A DNA stretch of 64,000 nt from Thalassotalea sp. ND16A (GTDB lineage: Bacteria > Pseudomonadota > Gammaproteobacteria > Enterobacterales > Alteromonadaceae): NCBI RefSeq assembly GCF_000764205.1, contig NZ_JQDZ01000018.1, positions 61,994-125,993 on the forward strand. The letters are read 5' to 3'. The notes under the pieces were generated by a model that was given only the letters and a program-made list of their open reading frames with translations, did not search any database and was not told where the DNA came from. A program made the position numbers and the translations under genes. Positions within the stretch are counted from its first letter, which is position 1. Each line of letters starts with the position of its first letter. Positions 58,227 to 64,000 of this stretch are shown here, one piece after another.

Positions 58227-58982
58227 ATGTTCACCGACAGCCACTGCCATTTAGATTTTACCGAGTTTGACGCCAAGCGCGATGAGCTGATGAAAAAGTG
58301 CGCACAACTACAAATTCAGCGCTTTATTGTGCCTGGCATTACGGCCAAACGCTGGTCCAGAGTTATCACACTTTGCCAACAATCCCCTAGCGCATATCCC
58401 TGTTTAGGTTTGCACCCCTGGTGGATTGAAAAGGCAACCTATGCGGATCTGTTGTTGTTAGAACAAATGTTAGCGCAACATCCAATTATCGCCGTCGGTG
58501 AAATTGGTATTGATGGGGCTATTAGCGATATCGAAAAACAAACAGAATATTTTACTAAACAATTGGCTATCGCGAAAAAGCACAACTTACCGGTTGTTGT
58601 TCACCACCGTAAAAGTCACCACTTAATTGTGCCTGAATTGAAAACAATTGCTTTGTCGCGAGCTGGTGTGATCCATGCGTTTTCCGGGAATTATCAGCAA
58701 GCAAAGGCTTATATCGATTTGGGCTATAAATTGGGTATCGGCGGTACGATTACCTACCCAAGGGCAAGTAAAACTATTAATGCAGTTAAACGCATTCCGG
58801 TTGAGAGTATTTTGTTAGAAACTGACGCCCCCGCTATGCCGCTGCACGGTTTTCAGGGAGAAATTAATACTCCAGATAAAATAGCAGTAGTATTTGAACA
58901 CTTACTCGCATTACGAACAGAACCTGCAGATAGGCTTGCCCAAACGATTGAAGATAATGTTCAGCAATTGTTTAACCTCTAA
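58227..58982 (+). CDS. TatD-family metal-dependent deoxyribonuclease
   Basis: About 251 residues from MFTDSHCHLDF; the frame opens four codons earlier. Metal ligands appear as SHCHLD, GEIGIDG, VVHHRKSH, VIHAFSG and LLETDAPAMP. It resembles YjjV more than TatD itself. The family hydrolyses DNA or nucleotides with two metal ions. Confidence 0.9.
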   Translation: MFTDSHCHLDFTEFDAKRDELMKKCAQLQIQRFIVPGITAKRWSRVITLCQQSPSAYPCLGLHPWWIEKATYADLLLLEQMLAQHPIIAVGEIGIDGAISDIEKQTEYFTKQLAIAKKHNLPVVVHHRKSHHLIVPELKTIALSRAGVIHAFSGNYQQAKAYIDLGYKLGIGGTITYPRASKTINAVKRIPVESILLETDAPAMPLHGFQGEINTPDKIAVVFEHLLALRTEPADRLAQTIEDNVQQLFNL

Positions 58983-59022
58983 TTAATGCAGCAAAAATAG
59001 TGCTATATGCTTTTGCCAAGAG

Positions 59023-59508
59023 TTACATCAAGGCATCCCATTGTGCCTGACTCGCTTGTGATTTTTGAAACTCCATCATCATTACCCATTTACCCGATTT
59101 TTTCACCAGTAACGCGTCCATGTGGGCGATAAAATCAGACTTATTGCCATTCTCATCTGTCGTTGAATAGAAAAACAACCCGGTTTCATGCGCTGTAGTT
59201 TGATCATGAAACCTTTTTGAAAATCGAAATTCAACCGACGCCGTTATCTTGCCATCTTTAGTATCATCAAAACCCTGCTGCCAACGCGCCAAAGCGTTCG
59301 CTATGGGGTAACTGACATTTTTAAAACCACTCACTAAAATAGCATCTTCATGGTAAGAAGCTTTATACGCGGCAAAATCGCCTTCAAGTACCGCACGTTC
59401 GGCTTCTGCCCAATAAGCATCCAGTTCAGCTAAGGCTTGTTCATTGGCATACGCCGGGCTTGAACTGCAAAAAATAAATACTGCCAGTTTGAGAAAGTTT
59501 TTCATCAA
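59023..59508 (-). CDS. Exported DUF4440/SnoaL-like protein
   Basis: A 161-residue protein with a signal peptide ending near PAYANE, then a single NTF2-like domain (AELDAYWAEAERAVLEGDFA, KASYHEDAILVSG and GKWVMMMEFQKSQ). Members of this fold bind small molecules or act as simple enzymes; no catalytic set can be assigned. It stands 44 bases after the smp gene, on the same strand, and may be co-transcribed with it. Confidence 0.72.
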   Translation of the reverse strand: MMKNFLKLAVFIFCSSSPAYANEQALAELDAYWAEAERAVLEGDFAAYKASYHEDAILVSGFKNVSYPIANALARWQQGFDDTKDGKITASVEFRFSKRFHDQTTAHETGLFFYSTTDENGNKSDFIAHMDALLVKKSGKWVMMMEFQKSQASQAQWDALM

Positions 59509-59552
59509 TATTATTCCGTGCCATACATGGCTGTTGTAAACGATAGTTTGGC

Positions 59553-60164
59553 TTATTTGCTGACTTTTTTCACTCGTAAGCCCTGACGTGAAAAACGATT
59601 AAAGCCGCGGGTTAACAAGAATCCGGCAAATACAGCCACAATTAACATTATCCGGAACAGTTCAAATTGATTATAAATTTGCCGTTGCATGGTGTCGGTG
59701 ACTTTATCTTTATGCAGGTTTAAACGTAAATATCCCAACAGCTTATCGGTGCGAATTTCCTGGATAAAGGGTACGGAGTTATCGCTGTTGTTGGTGCTGC
59801 CTTGCTCTAATCCATACAGGAAGTTTATCGAACTGCTGTTTTCAGATTCGGCAATCAACTGCCCCTGAATGTCATACAACCTCGCTTCAATGACTAAATC
59901 AGATTGCACTAAAGATTGCATGTAATCCTGAATTTGCTTCTTGTTTTTCGTGGCAAGAAGTACTTTCGAAGTGTTCACCGCTTGCGCAGTAAATTGTTTG
60001 GCAACTTCACTAAAATGACGGTCTAGTATTTGTTCTGAGTCATCTATCCCCATTACCGACAGATTTAAAATCATCACTAATAAAATAATCGCCATGCCAA
60101 TTTGTACTAGCTTGTTATAGATAGAGGTTAGTTTCGGATATATTATTTCGTTTAGGTCTGTCAT
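59553..60164 (-). CDS. smp: Smp/AhpA (YtjB-like) inner-membrane protein
   Basis: A 203-residue protein with two membrane helices, near 22-40 and 168-186, enclosing a periplasmic domain. The pattern LDRHFSEVAKQFTAQAV and QIYNQFELFRIMLIVAVFAG fits the Smp/YtjB family. It is divergent from serB, as in E. coli and Vibrio, which supports the call. Confidence 0.82.
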   Translation of the reverse strand: MTDLNEIIYPKLTSIYNKLVQIGMAIILLVMILNLSVMGIDDSEQILDRHFSEVAKQFTAQAVNTSKVLLATKNKKQIQDYMQSLVQSDLVIEARLYDIQGQLIAESENSSSINFLYGLEQGSTNNSDNSVPFIQEIRTDKLLGYLRLNLHKDKVTDTMQRQIYNQFELFRIMLIVAVFAGFLLTRGFNRFSRQGLRVKKVSK

Positions 60165-60271
60165 CTAAAAAAAAAGTCTAAGAAATAGGAGAAATCTATA
60201 TACACTATAGAGGGTTATTTGCCATTATAGAATCACTTTTTGATCTTAAAATTAATTACATTACCAACATC

Positions 60272-61285
60272 ATGACTTTGCCAACCCGCTTTGAATTAAT
60301 CTCGACCACAAGCCAGCAGCCGTTGCTATCTGTGCTCTCTTCGTATCAACAATTGTTGCCAATTCAATTAGAGAAAGAAGATCAGCAGGTATCCATTAGC
60401 CAAAGCTTCAACAATTATAATACTGATGATGTTGAACTTATCGTATTTAGCGATTTAACGCTGACACATTTAATCAATGTGTTAGCACTTGCCAAGATTA
60501 ACCGCTTTACTTTAACCACCATTAACGAGCGTGCCGGCAAAACCAGTTACCGTTTCAAAGTTGCCGCGACCAGCTTAGCGGCAAAAAGTGCGATTAATGA
60601 CTACGCCTTGCAACATGGTTTTGAACTGGCGTTATTTAACAATGCACCAAGTTTGTCGACGCCAGGCTTATTGGTAATGGATATGGACTCAACCACCATT
60701 CAAATAGAATGCATTGATGAAATTGCCAAACTTGCGGGTGTTGGTGAACATGTAAGTGCCGTAACCGAACGGGCAATGTTGGGTGAATTAGATTTTGCTG
60801 AAAGTTTACGTGAGCGAGTTGGCACTTTATCGGGCGCCCCAGAAAGCATTTTGGCCGAAGTAGGTAATAAACTACCACTGATGCCAGGCCTTGAAGTGTT
60901 AATTCAAACCTTGCATCAACATAACTGGAAAGTTGCCGTTGCCTCTGGTGGGTTTACCTATTTTACTGAAATACTTAAACAGCAGTTAAACCTTGATGCC
61001 ACCCAGGCAAACGTTTTAGAGATAGTTGACGGAAAACTTACCGGCAAGGTGTTAGGCGACATTACCGATGCACAAGTAAAAGCCGATACCCTTAACGGCT
61101 TGGCCAAAGAATACGGCATTGATAACCATCAAACCGTTGCCATGGGCGATGGTGCCAATGACTTGGTGATGATGAGTGCGGCCAATTTAGGCGTAGCCTT
61201 TGAAGCCAAACCGGTAGTGCTACAACAAGCGACCACGAGCATTAATTTTTCAGGTTTAGACTGCTTGTTGCACTGGCTCAAATAA
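60272..61285 (+). CDS. serB: Phosphoserine phosphatase
   Basis: A 337-residue HAD phosphatase, last step of serine synthesis. Motif I is VMDMDSTTIQIECIDEIA with the nucleophile Asp; then VAVASGGFTYF (motif II) and VAMGDGANDLVMM (motif IV). The N-terminal ~130 residues are an ACT-like regulatory region as in other gammaproteobacterial SerB. Strong terminator downstream. Confidence 0.96.
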   Translation: MTLPTRFELISTTSQQPLLSVLSSYQQLLPIQLEKEDQQVSISQSFNNYNTDDVELIVFSDLTLTHLINVLALAKINRFTLTTINERAGKTSYRFKVAATSLAAKSAINDYALQHGFELALFNNAPSLSTPGLLVMDMDSTTIQIECIDEIAKLAGVGEHVSAVTERAMLGELDFAESLRERVGTLSGAPESILAEVGNKLPLMPGLEVLIQTLHQHNWKVAVASGGFTYFTEILKQQLNLDATQANVLEIVDGKLTGKVLGDITDAQVKADTLNGLAKEYGIDNHQTVAMGDGANDLVMMSAANLGVAFEAKPVVLQQATTSINFSGLDCLLHWLK

Positions 61286-61349
61286 TCCCTTTATTGGCGC
61301 ATAAAAGCCTCAACTAAGCCTTAACCAAGTCTCAAGAACAAACTATTGC

Positions 61350-61381
61350 AAATTCTGGCAAGGTTCCACTTGCCAGAATTT
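61350..61381 (+). terminator. serB terminator-like hairpin
   Basis: A perfect 13-bp stem (AAATTCTGGCAAG, loop GTTCCA) begins 65 bases after the serB stop. The T-run is only three bases, so it may act as a bidirectional or processing structure. Confidence 0.7.
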
Positions 61382-61394
61382 AAACCAATCAATA

Positions 61395-61659
61395 TATACC
61401 CGTGCGACCTCAAGATGCATGTTTCAGAGTGACTGAGAAATTTCAACTCAAGGCGCAGCTATACAGTAATGGTGATCCCTTTCAAATAGGTTCAACGAAG
61501 AGGTGAGATTGCTCAGACACCCCGTTCCGGTGGGTTTAAAAGCAATTTATGCAGCGTTATTAATTTTAACAATGGAACAACCATTTTTGAAATTAATGCC
61601 TTGCCTAAATTGCTTTTAACTCCCACTGAAATCTTGCACTTTGAGGTAGCACGGGTATA
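61395..61659. mobile_element. MITE-like element with 24-bp terminal inverted repeats
   Basis: A noncoding element of about 265 bases. The left end (ATACCCGTGCGACCTCAAGA) and the complement of the right end (ATACCCGTGCTACCTCAAAG) agree at 21 of 24 positions. Inside, 61536-61549 (TTAAAAGCAATTTA) and 61606-61619 are a second, perfect 14-bp inverted pair. TA occurs at both outer edges and may be the target duplication. It lies directly before radA. Confidence 0.75.
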
Positions 61660-61717
61660 CTGTATATCCATACATAAAAACTTATCTTTAACACGGTTAA
61701 TCAACTTGGTATAAAAA

Positions 61718-63109
61718 ATGGCGACAACGAAAACCAAAACAGCATTTGTTTGTAACGACTGTGGTGCCGACTTTCATCGATGGATGGGACAATGCACAGA
61801 GTGCAAAGCATGGAACACCCTGGCTGAGATTAAACTATCTAACAGTAAAACCAAGAGTAGTACCAAGCGCTCTGCTATTTCAGGCTACGCCGGTGTAAGT
61901 GGTGGTGGTTCAAAAAAGATTAATGAAGTTGAAGCCACCGAAGCCGAAAAACAATTAACCGGTATTGGTGAACTTGATCGAGTGTTATGCGGCGGTGTAA
62001 CCACAGGTTCAGTCAACATTATCTCGGGCGATCCTGGGGCAGGTAAAACCACCCTACTCTCCGATTTAGTTGCACGTGTGTCGCAAACAACCGCGTCACT
62101 TTATTGTACGGCAGAAGAGTCTCTTTCTCAGTTTAAAAACCGGGTTCATCGCTTAAAGCTTGACTATAACGAAGATAATCTTTACTTGTTGTCTGAAACC
62201 AGTGTGGAAGCAATTATTGAAGAGCTGGAAGCAAAGCAAATCAAATTTGCTGTCATTGACTCCATTCAAGCGGTTGTCACAGATAACGCCAATGGTAGCC
62301 CGGGCTCGCCTTCACAGGTAAAGAGTGCCGCGCAGTCGTTAACGCAGTACTGTAAGCAAAATAACGTGACCATGTTTATCATTGCCCATGTAAATAAGAA
62401 CAATGAAATTGCTGGCCCACAAACCTTAGTACACATTGTTGATGCGTTATTGCATATCGACACCAACGATGGGCAAGTGCGCACCTTAAGAGCCAATAAG
62501 AATCGCTTTGGTGATATCGATACCGTCGGCATTTTTAAAATGTGCGAACGCGGCATGCTCAGTGTCGATAATCCAAGTGAGATTTTCTTGTCGGGTTCGA
62601 CTACCGAGTCCCCTGGTTCGACTATCACCTGTATCCGCAAAGGCAATAGGAACCTGCTGTTAGAGATACAGTGCCTCACTACCGAAACGGAAGCCGAGTT
62701 TCCACAACGAGTGTGTGTTGGCTTGAATATGAACCGGATCAAGATGTTAACCGGCATCTTGCGCAAACATACGAAAACCAAAATATTCCATGATACCTTC
62801 TTTAATATCGTCGGTGGTTTAAAGATAGATGAATCAGAAACCTGTATTGATTTAGCTTTAGTGACCGCATTGTTAAGCAGCCTTAACGATTTTGTCGTGC
62901 CACGCACAACTTGCATTATGGGCGAGCTAAGTTTAAATGGTGATGTCCGGCCAATAGACAGTGGCGTGCCGCGTGTTAAAGAGGCGGCACAACATGGTTT
63001 TAGTGAAATATTTATCCCTTATCGCAATTTTCATAAATCGATGGAAGGTCTGGGCGCAAAGGTTATACCAGTAAAAACGATCCATGAATTACTTGAATTA
63101 ATCAGGTAA
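61718..63109 (+). CDS. radA: DNA repair protein RadA
   Basis: A 463-residue RecA-like ATPase for processing recombination intermediates. A C4 zinc finger (FVCNDCGADF and GQCTECKAW) opens the protein; Walker A is SGDPGAGKTTLL; the RadA-specific KNRFG motif is in RANKNRFGDID; the C-terminal third is a Lon-protease-like domain (MGELSLNGDVRP). The promoter region may be altered by the MITE-like element upstream. Confidence 0.96.
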   Translation: MATTKTKTAFVCNDCGADFHRWMGQCTECKAWNTLAEIKLSNSKTKSSTKRSAISGYAGVSGGGSKKINEVEATEAEKQLTGIGELDRVLCGGVTTGSVNIISGDPGAGKTTLLSDLVARVSQTTASLYCTAEESLSQFKNRVHRLKLDYNEDNLYLLSETSVEAIIEELEAKQIKFAVIDSIQAVVTDNANGSPGSPSQVKSAAQSLTQYCKQNNVTMFIIAHVNKNNEIAGPQTLVHIVDALLHIDTNDGQVRTLRANKNRFGDIDTVGIFKMCERGMLSVDNPSEIFLSGSTTESPGSTITCIRKGNRNLLLEIQCLTTETEAEFPQRVCVGLNMNRIKMLTGILRKHTKTKIFHDTFFNIVGGLKIDESETCIDLALVTALLSSLNDFVVPRTTCIMGELSLNGDVRPIDSGVPRVKEAAQHGFSEIFIPYRNFHKSMEGLGAKVIPVKTIHELLELIR

Positions 63110-63142
63110 GTAAATCGCAAGTCTAAAACCAGCCATGGTGAG

Positions 63143-63160
63143 CAATACATGGAAGTATTG
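63143..63160. repeat. Small palindrome with GGA loop after radA
   Basis: CAATAC and GTATTG pair around ATGGAA. It resembles the GGA-loop palindromes after suhB. Confidence 0.45.
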
Positions 63161-63178
63161 TATGTCGAGTGTGAACTA

Positions 63179-63205
63179 CCCAGCGACCAAAGATCACTGG
63201 GTTTT
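63179..63205. terminator. Terminator-like hairpin between radA and the protease pseudogene
   Basis: CCCAGCGACC and GATCACTGGG pair with two A-C mismatches on the plus strand but fully, with G-U pairs, on the minus strand; TTTT follows on the plus side. It separates two converging genes. Confidence 0.5.
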
Positions 63206-63249
63206 CTCGATGCCATTCGGTAAAATAGAGTATGAGACTACTAAAAACA

Positions 63250-63877
63250 TTAATTATCCGAGTAGCCTGCTATTTCTTTCGATACTATCGTAAAACATTT
63301 TTCTTGCTGCCTGACACGGCAAATCAAATGGCTTCTGGGCTGATTACTAATGGATAACCACTTTTCAAGGCTAATGTCTTTAGCCGGTTGACCATCAATT
63401 TCGCTAATAATGTCACCCTTTTTTATATCGAATGCCAAACTTGCCATCTGCGGAAAAACATACCTGACAATAAAATGTCCATTTTTCAATGGTCTCAACT
63501 CAAGGCCGAGCAGGTTATATGAACTTTCATAAGCTGAATCTTCATAAGGAATAATATGAAGTTTCGATGAGTGATAATCGATCACGGTTTTGAATTGACT
63601 TAACAAGCCACTTCCCACAATCCACCAATCATCTCCGTCACCATCGATATCACCAATTACATTGGTTTTCACATTAGTCAACGCTAAGTTTACTTAAAAA
63701 AGTATCAAAAGGGAGGGTGGTTTCTTTGCCCGTTTCTTTATAAGGTGCGCTACTGATACTAATTTTATTTTGTTGTTTATCAAACGTCCAACTAAAGTGA
63801 TGTAAAAAATCGTGTCCTAATATTCCATCAATAATAATCTCTTCTTGATCCAGGTAGTATTTAGTATCCGATAGGGG
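63250..63877 (-). pseudogene. Truncated, frameshifted retropepsin-like protease gene with PDZ domain
   Basis: The C-terminal part of an aspartyl-protease-family protein. One frame (63877 to about 63678) reads QEEIIIDGILGHDFLHHFSW and on to LPFDTFLSKLS, then stops; the frame shifted by one base continues as TNVKTNVIGDIDGDGDDWW, FKTVIDYHSSKLHIIP and a PDZ-like domain (KKGDIISEIDGQPAKDISL) to the stop at 63250. The N-terminal part with the catalytic Asp is absent because the sequence to the right belongs to another element. One indel plus one insertion explains the structure; a read error at the frameshift cannot be excluded. Confidence 0.7.
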
Positions 63878-64000
63878 TTCTTGCTAGTTAGCGAATAATT
63901 GCCTAAACCTGATCATGAGGTGGTGATTATGAAAACTTTAGTCTTCGATTTAGTGAGTATAGGCGAGGCCGCAAAGCATTATGGTGTTTCAGTCGAAACT
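63878..64000 (+). mobile_element. Left end of an IS607-like element (continues beyond window)
   Basis: Protease-gene similarity stops near the GGGG at 63874-63877. From there noncoding sequence leads to a rightward gene resembling an IS607 recombinase. IS607 elements insert between G bases and make no target duplication, which fits the edge. Confidence 0.5.
63929..64000 (+). CDS. N-terminus of a MerR-like/IS607 serine recombinase (partial)
   Basis: A GAGGTGG ribosome site precedes ATG and 24 codons: MKTLVFDLVSIGEAAKHYGV followed by SVET. The segment SIGEAAKHYGVS is a MerR-type helix-turn-helix, the usual N-terminus of the IS607 TnpA resolvase. The rest lies outside the window, so a plain MerR regulator is also possible. 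Confidence 0.5.
   Translation, partial: MKTLVFDLVSIGEAAKHYGVSVET

Noticed and set aside
62266..62916. Long minus-strand frame (216 codons) inside radA
   Set aside because: Entirely antisense to the RecA-like core of radA; an open frame produced by radA codon use.

Overview
The window is chromosomal DNA of a marine gammaproteobacterium of the Alteromonadales, most like Colwelliaceae (Colwellia/Thalassotalea type). This rests on gene order and protein families seen here: trmJ-cysE-iscRSUA-hscBA-fdx, queA-tgt-yajC-secDF, holD-rimI, smp/serB/radA, a MipA-DUF3019-two-component cluster, large TonB-dependent receptors and a subtilase with a GlyGly-CTERM tail. The genus is an inference. No phage, CRISPR array or replication origin was seen.

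Layout. 0.1-7.5 kb: one leftward operon for phosphonate use (TonB receptor, MFS transporter, PhnX, FAD oxidoreductase, GntR/UTRA regulator) with a 14-bp perfect palindromic operator before its first gene. 7.8-15 kb: the leftward isc iron-sulfur operon behind two abutting IscR-type sites, preceded by cysE and trmJ. 15.3-16.4 kb: suhB with a boxA-like leader, a duplicated terminator and small GGA-loop palindromes. 16.4-17.8 kb: an IS110/IS1111-type element whose 3' noncoding part contains segments matching both flanks and its own left end, as expected of a bridge/seek guide RNA. 18-23 kb: a large unknown lipoprotein, an M24 peptidase and cobA. 23-29 kb: secF, secD, yajC, tgt, queA. 29-34.4 kb: tRNA-Trp, holD, rimI, prfC, argS. 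34.4-41.7 kb: an accessory stretch with a palindromic repeat element, a membrane protein, an astacin protease with a YbaY-like lipoprotein, an internally deleted IS66, a TPR lipoprotein, mrcB (PBP1B), a GNAT gene lacking its acetyl-CoA motif, and hspQ.

41.8-49.4 kb: an FNR-type box precedes a TonB receptor, a Cys-rich beta-propeller-like protein and a TlpA-like thioredoxin, followed by a RegB/RegA-like redox two-component pair and an IS4-family element. 49.4-54.6 kb: a 1739-residue secreted subtilase. 54.9-58.1 kb: MipA, DUF3019, response regulator, histidine kinase. 58.2-64 kb: tatD, a DUF4440-like protein, smp, serB, a 265-bp MITE-like element, radA, and a retropepsin/PDZ-type gene that is frameshifted and cut by an incoming element whose first gene looks like an IS607 recombinase.

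Housekeeping blocks are compact and normal. Novelty is concentrated at the mobile elements: the IS110 guide-RNA candidate, the IS66 deletion derivative, two palindromic elements, and three separate heptanucleotide tandem arrays (GTACCTT, TTTCTCG, GCCAGTA). The phosphonate operon and the FNR-box/RegBA-like cluster are the most interesting metabolic regions.
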